64,000 bases of DNA from Phaeacidiphilus oryzae TH49. Its GTDB lineage: Bacteria; Actinomycetota; Actinomycetes; Streptomycetales; Streptomycetaceae. Of this stretch, positions 24,771 through 32,096 are shown piece by piece. The stretch spans positions 6,095,801-6,159,800 of the forward strand of contig NZ_JQMQ01000005.1 of NCBI RefSeq assembly GCF_000744815.1, read 5' to 3'. Each line of letters begins with the position of its first letter. The first letter of the stretch is position 1. The translations under genes and the position numbers were made by a program. The notes beneath the pieces are model-generated. The model saw only the letters and a program-made list of their open reading frames with translations. It was not told where the DNA came from and made no database searches.

Positions 24771-25835
24771 ATGACGGAACTCGATCGCGACACTGGCGGA
24801 GGCGCGGGCGGCGCCGGCGGAATCGGCGGCCCGGGCGGCGCCGTCCCGGGCACGAGCCCGCAGGTGATGACGGTGCCGGCGGCGGACGGCGCGCGGCTGG
24901 CGGTGCGGGTGGACGGCGATCCGGAGGCCCCGGTGACCGTGCTCCTCAGCCACGGCTGGACGCTGACCGCCGCCGGCTGGGGCCCGCACATCGCGGCGCT
25001 GGCGGCGCGCGAGGGACCGCCGCTCCGGATCGTCAGTTTCGACCAGCGCGGCCACGGTTTCTCCGACCGTGGCACCGCGCCCATCGACCTGCCGGTCTTC
25101 GGCGCGGATCTGGCGGCGGTCCTCGAGGCGTGCTGCCGGCCCGGTGGCAGCACGGTGGTGGTCGGCCATTCACTGGGCGCCATGGCGCTGCTGGCCTGTG
25201 CCGCCGAGCGGCCCGAACTCTTCGGCGGGCCGGACGGGTTGGTCTCCGGGGCGGTGCTGGTCTCGGCCTCGGCCGGCGGGCCGCTGCCGGAGCCCTCGGC
25301 CGGGGCCGCCGAGTCCGGACGCCGGGCGGCGCTGCGGGAGCGGGTGGGACGGCTGGAGACCGCACTGGTGGAGGCGGTGCTGAACCGGGAGTGGGCGGCC
25401 CGGGCGGCGCACCGGCTGCTGACCGGGCCGGCGGCGCATCCGCGGACACTGCCGCTGTGGCGGCTGGCCTTCGGCGACGGGCCGGACGCCGAGCTGGCCC
25501 GGCGCAGCGCCGAGGACTTCCGTGAGACGCCGGTCAGCGACATCGCCGACTACTGGCACGCCTTCGCCCGGCACGACTGCACCGGCCGGATCGGCGCCCT
25601 CGGCCGGGTGCCGGTACGGATCCTGGTGGGCGCCGAGGACCGGTTCGCGACGCCGGCCGAGTCGGCGGCGATCGCGGCCGAGCTGCCCTCCGCGGAGCTG
25701 AACATGGTCCCCGGCTACGGCCACGACCTGCCGTACGACCGGCCCGACCTGGTGGTCCGGGCCGTGGACGGGGTGGTGGGGGAACTGATGTCCGGGGATA
25801 GGTTGGGGGGCATCAGGCCCGGCCCGGAGGGCTGA
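24771..25835 (+). CDS. Alpha/beta hydrolase
   Basis: A 354-residue alpha/beta-hydrolase. VLLSHGWTLTAAGWGP gives the HG oxyanion motif, FDQRGHGFSD follows, GHSLGAMALLA holds the nucleophilic Ser, VGAEDRFATP the Asp, and GYGHDLPYDRP the His. The first ~30 residues are a Gly-rich low-complexity leader. Substrate unknown; similar enzymes are esterases, epoxide hydrolases or haloperoxidase-like. The ATG at 24771 follows GGGGAAGG; 24738 is an alternative. Confidence 0.88.
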   Translation: MTELDRDTGGGAGGAGGIGGPGGAVPGTSPQVMTVPAADGARLAVRVDGDPEAPVTVLLSHGWTLTAAGWGPHIAALAAREGPPLRIVSFDQRGHGFSDRGTAPIDLPVFGADLAAVLEACCRPGGSTVVVGHSLGAMALLACAAERPELFGGPDGLVSGAVLVSASAGGPLPEPSAGAAESGRRAALRERVGRLETALVEAVLNREWAARAAHRLLTGPAAHPRTLPLWRLAFGDGPDAELARRSAEDFRETPVSDIADYWHAFARHDCTGRIGALGRVPVRILVGAEDRFATPAESAAIAAELPSAELNMVPGYGHDLPYDRPDLVVRAVDGVVGELMSGDRLGGIRPGPEG

Positions 25836-25893
25836 TCCGGCGATCGGCGCCGGCATCGGCCCGGGCCGGCGGCGCGAGGGGCGAGCGTAGGCG

Positions 25894-27438
25894 ATGGCGG
25901 CGGAGGGGCGGGGCGGGCAGCGGGCGCGGACACCCGGCTGGCGGGCGGTCGCCCTGCTGGTCGCGGGCGCGTTCTTCATGGAGAACCTGGACGGCACGAT
26001 CATCTCGACCGCCGCCCCGCGGATGGCCGTGTCGCTCGCCGTCCGGCCCGCCGACATCAACGTGGCCATGACCGCGTACCTGCTGACCGTCGCGGCCTGC
26101 ATCCCGGCCAGCGGCTGGGCGGTGGACCGGTTCGGGGCGCGGCGGGTGTTCACCGCGGCGGTGGGCGTCTTCACCCTGGCCTCCGCGCTCTGCACCCTCA
26201 GCGGCGGCCTCGGCGAGCTGACCGCGGCCCGGGTGGTGCAGGGGATCGGCGGGGCGATGATGGTGCCGGTCGGCCGGCTGGTCGTGCTGCGGGACACCGA
26301 GAAGTCCGAACTGCTGGCCGCGGTGGCCTATCTGACCTGGCCGGCGCTGCTGGCCCCGGTGATCGCCCCGACCCTGGGCGGGCTGCTCTCGGCGTACGCG
26401 TCCTGGCGGTGGATCTTCGCGCTGAACCTGCCGCTGGGCGCGGCGGCGCTGATCGCCGCGTTCCGGCTGATGCCGCGCCGAGACCCCGGGCCCGCCACCG
26501 GCGCCGGCCCCGACGTCGGCGCCGCCTCAGCCGGAGCGGGCGGGGCGGACCGGCTGGACTGGGCCGGCTTCGGCTACTCCGGCGCCGGCCTGGCCATCGG
26601 CCTGTACGGGGTCGAGGGCCTCGGCGGCACGCCGATCGACTGGACCCGCACCGGGCCGGCGCTGGCGGCGGGCGCCCTGCTGCTCGGGCTGGCGGTCCGC
26701 CACCTCGCCCGCGCCGAGCGGCCGCTGGTCGACCTGCGGGTGATGCGGCTGCACTCGGCCCGGGTGTCCAACCTCGGCGGCTCGCTCTTCCGCACCGCGA
26801 TCAGCGCGGTGCCGTTCCTGCTGCCGCTCCTCTTCGAGCTGGGCTACGGCTGGAGCCCGACGGCGGCCGGGCTGATGCTGATGGCGGTCTTCGCGGGGAA
26901 CATCGGCATCAAGCCGCTCACCTCGCCGATCCTCCGGCGCTGGGGCTTCAAACGGGTGCTGGTGGGCAGCAACCTGGCGGCCGCGGGCAGCATCGCCCTG
27001 TGCGCCGGACTCGGGCCGCACACCCCGCTCGCGGCCACCGCGGCCGTACTCTTCGCCGGGGGCGTCTTCCGCTCGATCGGCTTCACCGCGTACAACGGGG
27101 TGGCCTTCGCCGAGGTGCCGGCCGCCCAGATGTCCGCGGCCAACACCCTGAACGCGACCCTCCAGCAGCTCGCGGGCGGGGTGGGGGTGGCCGCGGGGGC
27201 GCTGGCGCTGCGCGCCGGGCAGGCGGTGTCGGACGGGCATCCGGCCGGCGGGGCCGTCGGCCTGGCGCCGTTCCGGATCGCCTTCCTGCTGGTCGCCCTG
27301 CTGCCGCTGGTCGGCGCGGTGGAGGTGGCCCGGCTCAACTCCCGTACCGGGGCGACCGTCACCGGCCACGCCGAGCGCGCCAGGCCGGCCGGGAGCGACG
27401 CTAGATTGGCCACCACCGATCCAGGCGAAGGAAGTTGA
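25894..27438 (+). CDS. DHA2-family MFS exporter (EmrB/QacA-like)
   Basis: A 514-residue 14-helix drug:H+ antiporter. FFMENLDGTIISTAAP is the DHA2 motif D1, VDRFGARRVFTAAV is motif A, and ARVVQGIGGAMMVPVGR is the motif B region. It ends 3 bp before the PLP-enzyme gene, so the two may be co-transcribed, although no functional link is obvious. Confidence 0.9.
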   Translation: MAAEGRGGQRARTPGWRAVALLVAGAFFMENLDGTIISTAAPRMAVSLAVRPADINVAMTAYLLTVAACIPASGWAVDRFGARRVFTAAVGVFTLASALCTLSGGLGELTAARVVQGIGGAMMVPVGRLVVLRDTEKSELLAAVAYLTWPALLAPVIAPTLGGLLSAYASWRWIFALNLPLGAAALIAAFRLMPRRDPGPATGAGPDVGAASAGAGGADRLDWAGFGYSGAGLAIGLYGVEGLGGTPIDWTRTGPALAAGALLLGLAVRHLARAERPLVDLRVMRLHSARVSNLGGSLFRTAISAVPFLLPLLFELGYGWSPTAAGLMLMAVFAGNIGIKPLTSPILRRWGFKRVLVGSNLAAAGSIALCAGLGPHTPLAATAAVLFAGGVFRSIGFTAYNGVAFAEVPAAQMSAANTLNATLQQLAGGVGVAAGALALRAGQAVSDGHPAGGAVGLAPFRIAFLLVALLPLVGAVEVARLNSRTGATVTGHAERARPAGSDARLATTDPGEGS

Positions 27439-27441
27439 CGC

Positions 27442-28401
27442 GTGATCGAGATCGCGGACATCGAGGCGGCGGCCGAGCTGATCGACGGCCACATCCTGCG
27501 TACCCCGACGCTGGCCAGCCCGGGGCTGACCGGGCTGCTCGGCGTGCCGGTGACCGCCAAGCTGGAACTGCTCCAGCGCACCGGATCCTTCAAGGCCCGC
27601 GGGGCCACCGCCAAGCTGCGCTCGCTCAGCGCCGCCGACCGGTCGGCCGGGGTGGTCGCGGTGAGCGGCGGCAACCACGCGATCGCGGTGGCGGTGATGG
27701 CCCAGGCGCTGGACGTGAAGGCGACCGTGGTGATGCCGCGCACGGCGCCGGCGCGGGCGGTGGACATCGCCCGGGAGGCCGGTTCCACGGTGCGGCTGAC
27801 GGACGACATGCCGTCCGCCTTCGCCCTGGTGGACCAGCTCAGGGCGGAGGGGCTGACCCTGGTCCACCCCTTCGACGATCCGGTGGTGATCGCCGCCCAG
27901 GGCACGGTCGGCCTCGAACTCGCGGAGGACGCGGGGGAGTTGACCGACGTCCTGGTCAGCATCGGCGGGGGCGGGCTGATCGCCGGGGTGGCGGCGGCGC
28001 TGCGGGCGCGGCGGCCGGGGCTGCGGATCTGGGGGGTGGAGACCGCGGGCGCGGAGGCCATGTCGCAGGCGCTGTCGGCGGGCGGGCCGCTGGCGGTGCG
28101 GCTCTCCTCGATCGTCACCACCCTCAGCGCGCCCAGCGCCTCCGCGCTGACCTACCGGCATGTCGCGGAGCTGGTCGAGGAGGTCCTGGTGGTCTCCGAC
28201 GCCGAGGCCGTGCGGGGCACCCTCGAACTGGCGGAGCACGCCAAGGTGTGGGCGGAGCCCGCCGCCGGCTGCCTGCTGCCGGCCGCCCGCCGGGTCGTCG
28301 AGCGGGTGGGCCCGGGCGTCCGCCTCGGCCTGGTGCTGTGCGGCGGCAACGCCACCACCGATGACGTCCTGGCCTGGGCGGAGCGCTTCGGCCTGCGCTG
28401 A
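27442..28401 (+). CDS. Threonine/serine dehydratase-like PLP enzyme (fold type II)
   Basis: A 319-residue fold-type II PLP enzyme. The Schiff-base Lys is in TGSFKARGA (near residue 50), SGGNHAIAVA binds the substrate carboxylate, and SIGGGGLIAGVA is the phosphate-binding Gly loop. CGGNATTDD near the C-terminus is as in IlvA/serine racemase. It lacks the regulatory ACT domain, so it resembles catabolic threonine dehydratase or serine racemase; which one cannot be settled. It would turn Thr/Ser into 2-oxo acid and ammonia. The start is the GTG or ATG just after GGAAG. Confidence 0.9.
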   Translation: MIEIADIEAAAELIDGHILRTPTLASPGLTGLLGVPVTAKLELLQRTGSFKARGATAKLRSLSAADRSAGVVAVSGGNHAIAVAVMAQALDVKATVVMPRTAPARAVDIAREAGSTVRLTDDMPSAFALVDQLRAEGLTLVHPFDDPVVIAAQGTVGLELAEDAGELTDVLVSIGGGGLIAGVAAALRARRPGLRIWGVETAGAEAMSQALSAGGPLAVRLSSIVTTLSAPSASALTYRHVAELVEEVLVVSDAEAVRGTLELAEHAKVWAEPAAGCLLPAARRVVERVGPGVRLGLVLCGGNATTDDVLAWAERFGLR

Positions 28402-28460
28402 CGGCGGGGACCGCCGCGTCGCCCCGAGCGGGAGGGGGCCGGGCGCCGAGCCGGGCCCGC

Positions 28461-28484
28461 CGGGTGGAGACCGGAATCCACCCG
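28461..28484. terminator. Hairpin after the PLP-enzyme gene
   Basis: CGGGTGGA (28461-28468) pairs perfectly with TCCACCCG (28477-28484) around an 8-nt loop, 60 bp after the dehydratase stop. There is no T-run, as is usual for actinomycete terminators. Confidence 0.5.
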
Positions 28485-28549
28485 CCCCGGGGGCCCCTCC
28501 CACCCGTGGGTTGATGTGGCGGGGGAGGCCGGAGGGCGACGCTCATGGC

Positions 28550-29071
28550 ATGAGCTTCTCCGACTGGTTGATCGACCTCGCCCTCATCGGACTGGTGGTG
28601 CTGCAGCTGCGCGCCCGCCGGCTGACCGTGCGCTCGCTGCTGCTGCCGGTGGCACTCGTCTGCTGGGCCGGATTCCACTACCTCCACGCCGTTCCGACCT
28701 CCGGCGACGACCTGCTGCTGATCGTCCCGGCCACGCTGGCCGGGCTGGCCCTGGGCGTCGGCGCCGGCGTGCTGACCAGGGTCTACCGGGGCGACGACGC
28801 CGTCCTGGCCCGCGCGACCGCCGCCGCGGCCGTGCTGTGGGTGCTCGGCGTCGGCGTCCGGCTGGCCTTCCAGGTCTACTCGACCCACGGCGGCGCCCCG
28901 TCCATCGGCCGCTTCTCCGTCGACCACCAGATCAGCGCGGACGCCTGGGCGCCCGCGCTGGTCCTGATGGCCTTCGGCGAGGTGCTGGCCCGCACGGCTG
29001 TCGTATGGCTCCGCGGGGCCGCGGTCCGCCGCACCGCCGGCGGGCGGCCGGAGCGGGTGCTCTCCGCCTGA
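28550..29071 (+). CDS. Four-TM membrane protein of unknown function
   Basis: A 173-residue hydrophobic protein with membrane segments at about residues 5-20, 27-45, 55-75 and 85-105, plus a possible amphipathic C-terminal helix. LQLRARRLTVRSLLLPVAL is reminiscent of CcdC/DUF1453 proteins, but the match is weak. No catalytic residues are apparent. GGAGG lies 14 nt upstream of the ATG, a little far. Confidence 0.65.
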   Translation: MSFSDWLIDLALIGLVVLQLRARRLTVRSLLLPVALVCWAGFHYLHAVPTSGDDLLLIVPATLAGLALGVGAGVLTRVYRGDDAVLARATAAAAVLWVLGVGVRLAFQVYSTHGGAPSIGRFSVDHQISADAWAPALVLMAFGEVLARTAVVWLRGAAVRRTAGGRPERVLSA

Positions 29072-29120
29072 CACACCCGGGGGGCGGGCGCTGACCGCCC
29101 TCAGAACCCGCTCGCCCAGA

Positions 29121-30074
29121 ATGGTGGGTATGCGCATCGGAAAGCTGGGATCCAGGAGCGGGGCCGGAGCAGGGGCGAGGACGGCGGTGGCGGCGGTGGC
29201 AGCGGTCCTGGGGCTCGGGCTGGGGCTGGCCGGCTGCTCCGGCGGGGGGCCGGCCGAGCCCGCCTCGGTCAGCTCCTCGCTCAGCGCCCAGGCGGGGGCG
29301 CGGCCCGCGGCCGTCCCGCCGCGCCCGGACCATGTGGTGGTCGTCGTCGAGGAGAACCACTCCCGCAGCCAGATCCTCGGCGGCAAGGACGCCCCGTACC
29401 TGACCTCACTGGCCGCGCAGGGCGCCTCGTTCAGCGACTCCTACGCGGTGGCCCACCCCAGCCAGCCCAACTACCTGGCGCTCTTCTCCGGTTCCCTGCA
29501 GGGCCTCACCGACGACTCCTGCCCCCACAGCTTCACCGGGGCCAACCTCGCCTCCGAACTGAGCGCCGCCGGACGGGACTTCGCCGGGTACGCCGAGTCC
29601 ATGCCGCGCCCCGGCTACCCCGGTTGCGGCCGGGGCGACTACGCCCGCAAGCACGTGCCGTGGGCGAACTACCCGGCCCTGCCGGCGAAGACGGTGAGCC
29701 GCACCTTCGCGCAGTGGCCGAGCGGCGACTACGCCCGGCTGCCCACCGTCTCCTTCGTCGTCCCGAACCTCCAGCACGACATGCACGACGGCTCCGTCCG
29801 GCAGGGCGACGACTGGCTGCGCGCCCACCTCTCCGGCTACGCGGAGTGGGCCAGGACCCACCATAGCCTGCTGGTGGTCACCTGGGACGAGGACGAGGGC
29901 ACCTCGACCAACCGCATCCCCACCCTCGTCGTCGGCCAGGACGTCCGCCCCGGGAGCTACCCCGAACTGGTGGACCACTACCGGCTGCTGCGCACCCTGG
30001 AGGCGATGTACGCCCTCCCCGCCCTCGGCGAGAGCGCCCACCGCAGCCCGATCACGGACATCTGGACCCACTGA
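29121..30074 (+). CDS. Lipoprotein phosphoesterase (acid-phosphatase type)
   Basis: A 317-residue exported protein. AAVLGLGLGLAGCSGG is a lipobox with Cys near residue 39. HVVVVVEENHSRSQILG starts the metal-binding phosphoesterase domain (PF04185-related), SQPNYLALFSGSL matches the nucleophile region, and VTWDEDEG the second metal cluster. It would be anchored on the outer face of the membrane and hydrolyse phosphomonoesters. The ATG at 29130 is an alternative start. It is a shorter relative of the phosphoesterase at 16 kb. Confidence 0.85.
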   Translation: MVGMRIGKLGSRSGAGAGARTAVAAVAAVLGLGLGLAGCSGGGPAEPASVSSSLSAQAGARPAAVPPRPDHVVVVVEENHSRSQILGGKDAPYLTSLAAQGASFSDSYAVAHPSQPNYLALFSGSLQGLTDDSCPHSFTGANLASELSAAGRDFAGYAESMPRPGYPGCGRGDYARKHVPWANYPALPAKTVSRTFAQWPSGDYARLPTVSFVVPNLQHDMHDGSVRQGDDWLRAHLSGYAEWARTHHSLLVVTWDEDEGTSTNRIPTLVVGQDVRPGSYPELVDHYRLLRTLEAMYALPALGESAHRSPITDIWTH

Positions 30075-30084
30075 CCCCGGCCGT

Positions 30085-30765
30085 TCAGCGCGGCCAGGCC
30101 CGCCGGCCCAGGTTGATCACCTGGAGCTGGCGGCGCGCGGTGGCCGTGATCCGCTCGCGGTCGGCCGGGTCCGCCGCGTCCAGGAGGCGGGCGGCGGTCA
30201 GCACCATGTGGTCGACGTAGAGGTCGGCCAGCATCCGGAGGTCCTCCCGGGACCAGCCGGCGGTGTCCGGCAGCCCGGACAGGTAGTCGACCAGGTCGTC
30301 GGCGAAGTCGCCGAGCCGGTCCGCGATCGCCTCCCGCACCTCGCGGACCCCGCCCTGCCACTCCCGGGTGACGAACCTGAAGTGGGCCGGGTTCTGGGCG
30401 ACATGACGGGCCGTCACGTCCACCGTGCGGTCGATCACCACGGTGGCGTCCTCCGGCGCGTCCGCGTTCCTCAGGTCGCGGACCAGGCCGCGGAGCGGTA
30501 CGAAGGCCTCCTCGACCAGGGCCACGCCGAGCTCGGAGAGGCTCGCGAAGTGCCGGTAGAAGGCGGTCGGGGTGAGCCCGGCCGCGCGGGTCACCTCGCG
30601 CAGGCCGAGGCTGCTCAGGGACTGGTGGTCGAGCAGCCGCAGCCCGGCGTCCAGCAGTGACTGGCGGGTCTGCTGCTTCTGCTCCTGCCGGGTGTGGCGG
30701 GTGTGGCCGGTGGGACGGGTGGAGGCCGACCTCGTCGTCGGCGCGGGTGGGGAAGTGTGGCGCAT
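30085..30765 (-). CDS. TetR-family regulator
   Basis: A 226-residue TetR-family protein. The HTH spans about residues 30-75 (RQSLLDAGLRLLDHQSLSSLGLREVTRAAGLTP then TAFYRHFASLSELGVAL), and the C-terminal domain resembles that of fatty-acid responsive FabR-like regulators (REWQGGVREVREAIADRL). Convergent with the phosphoesterase (11 bp apart) and divergent from two small membrane-protein genes. The ATG at 30765 is preferred over 30795 because the latter would run through the operator region. Confidence 0.88.
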   Translation of the reverse strand: MRHTSPPAPTTRSASTRPTGHTRHTRQEQKQQTRQSLLDAGLRLLDHQSLSSLGLREVTRAAGLTPTAFYRHFASLSELGVALVEEAFVPLRGLVRDLRNADAPEDATVVIDRTVDVTARHVAQNPAHFRFVTREWQGGVREVREAIADRLGDFADDLVDYLSGLPDTAGWSREDLRMLADLYVDHMVLTAARLLDAADPADRERITATARRQLQVINLGRRAWPR

Positions 30766-30777
30766 GTCATTCAGTAA

Positions 30778-30849
30778 ACAACTGTTCTCCAGCATGCGCG
30801 AGGGGCGGGGCCGCGATAGTGTGGAGTCGTTCGGTGCACAACTGTTCTC
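30778..30849. promoter_or_regulatory. Direct repeats ACAACTGTTCTC in the tetR divergent promoter
   Basis: The 12-mer ACAACTGTTCTC occurs at 30778-30789 and 30838-30849, exactly 60 bp apart. Each contains an ACA-AC-TGT dyad core; the first is flanked by CAGT-N5-ACTG. One copy lies just upstream of the tetR start and the other just upstream of the small membrane gene, the expected layout for autoregulation plus control of the divergent operon. Confidence 0.55.
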
Positions 30850-30876
30850 TGAATATGCGATGGGGAGGGGATCGGG

Positions 30877-31050
30877 ATGGCCATTCTGGTCGTGCTGCTG
30901 GCCCTCGGTTCGATGCTGTGGGGAGCGGCCTCCTACCTCAGCCCGAGCGCGCTCGGCATCGGCGCTGCTGTGGTGGGGACCTGGCTGCTCGGCTTCGTGG
31001 TCCGGGAGCGGATCCGGATCGCCCGGACGCGGAAGGCGGCGAGCGAATGA
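30877..31050 (+). CDS. Small 57-residue membrane protein
   Basis: The sequence MAILVVLLALGSMLWGAASY starts one hydrophobic helix; a second (IGAAVVGTWLLGFVV) follows, then a basic tail (RERIRIARTRKAASE). GGGGAGGGG lies 6 nt upstream, a strong ribosome site. Its stop overlaps the next start (ATGA). Function unknown; it is the first gene of the operon facing the TetR gene. Confidence 0.7.
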   Translation: MAILVVLLALGSMLWGAASYLSPSALGIGAAVVGTWLLGFVVRERIRIARTRKAASE

Positions 31051-31325
31051 GCGGCGTCACCACCCTCGGGGCCCCGAAGGCCCGCCAGCGCGAGCGCGAC
31101 GAGACCGCGGTGGCCTCGTTCGTCCTCGGCCTGCTGGGGTTGTTCTTCTTCAACGTGGTGCTCGGCCCGCTGGCGGTCGTCCTCGGCTCGGTCAGCCTCT
31201 TCCGGGGCACCCGCCGGCGCGCCCGCGCCCTGCTCGGCATCGCCCTCGGCGTCGCCGACCTGGTGGTCCTGGGCGTCCTGATGGCCGCCCACCACGGCGG
31301 CTTCGTCTGGCACTTCGGCGTCTGA
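31047..31325 (+). CDS. DUF4190-like small membrane protein
   Basis: A 92-residue protein with two membrane helices: ASFVLGLLGLFFFNVVLGPLAVVLG and LLGIALGVADLVVLGVLM, the hallmark spacing of DUF4190 domains. It is coupled to the preceding 57-residue membrane protein and probably forms a small complex with it, controlled by the divergent TetR protein. No biochemical role is established for this family. Confidence 0.75.
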   Translation: MSGVTTLGAPKARQRERDETAVASFVLGLLGLFFFNVVLGPLAVVLGSVSLFRGTRRRARALLGIALGVADLVVLGVLMAAHHGGFVWHFGV

Positions 31326-31339
31326 TCCGGGACGCGACG

Positions 31340-31384
31340 GACTCGGTCCGGTGCGGCGGTACTCCCGCCGCACCGGACCGAGTC
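31340..31384. terminator. 20-bp perfect bidirectional terminator
   Basis: A perfect 20-bp stem (31340-31359 with 31365-31384, starting GACTCGGTCC) closes a 5-nt loop TACTC between two convergent genes. It is the longest perfect hairpin I found and should stop transcription from both directions. Confidence 0.85.
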
Positions 31385-31409
31385 GTCTCCGGGCCCGGCC
31401 GGGCGCCGG

Positions 31410-31946
31410 TCAGTCGGTGGCCAGGGTGGTCCGGTGCTCGTGGGAGAGCACCAGATAGCCCTGGGCGTTGAGCTTGATGTGGGCCAGGTCGTCCTCGGTG
31501 AGGGGGCGGCGGACCTTGGCGGGGACGCCCGCCACCAGGGAGCCCGGGGGGACCACGGCGTTCTGCGGGACCACCGCGCCCGCGGCGACCAGGGAGCCGG
31601 CGCCGATGACGGCGCCGTTGAGGACGGTGGCGCCCATGCCCACCAGGACGTCGTCCTCCACCGTGCAGCCGTGGAGCACGGCGTTGTGGCCGACCGAGAC
31701 CCGCTCGCCGACCGTGCAGGGGAAGCCCGGGTCGGCGTGGACGGTGCTGTTGTCCTGGATGTTGGAGTCCGCGCCGATGGTGATCTGCTCGGTGTCCCCG
31801 CGCAGGACGGTGTGGTACCAGACGCTCGCGCCCGCGGCCAGGCGGACCCGGCCCAGGACCACGGAGGTCGGCGCGGTGAAGGCGCCCGGGTCCACCTCCG
31901 GGGAGTGTCCCGACACCGCTGCGATCAGTCCGCTGTGCTCCGCCAT
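31410..31946 (-). CDS. Gamma-type carbonic anhydrase-family protein (left-handed beta-helix)
   Basis: A 178-residue hexapeptide-repeat protein of the gamma-CA/YrdA/CaiE-like group. Metal-ligand His residues are visible in NSTVHADPG and VGHNAVLHGC, and the repeats run from residue 25 to 140. A C-terminal helix (TEDDLAHIKLNAQGYL) caps the helix. Members are trimeric zinc proteins; many lack proven carbonic anhydrase activity. It is a single gene; upstream (31947-32096) I see only a promoter-length gap. Confidence 0.9.
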   Translation of the reverse strand: MAEHSGLIAAVSGHSPEVDPGAFTAPTSVVLGRVRLAAGASVWYHTVLRGDTEQITIGADSNIQDNSTVHADPGFPCTVGERVSVGHNAVLHGCTVEDDVLVGMGATVLNGAVIGAGSLVAAGAVVPQNAVVPPGSLVAGVPAKVRRPLTEDDLAHIKLNAQGYLVLSHEHRTTLATD

Positions 31947-32096
31947 GGGGGCCGCCCTGCCTTCCCGTCCGGGATCTTCCTTGATCGTGGATCGTGTGCG
32001 GCCACCGTAAGGGGAGGGGGCGGCGGGACGGCAAGCGGGTGGGGGGCCGGCGGCCGGTCCGGCGTGCGGGCCGGTGCCGGGGCCGGCGTCCGGCGG

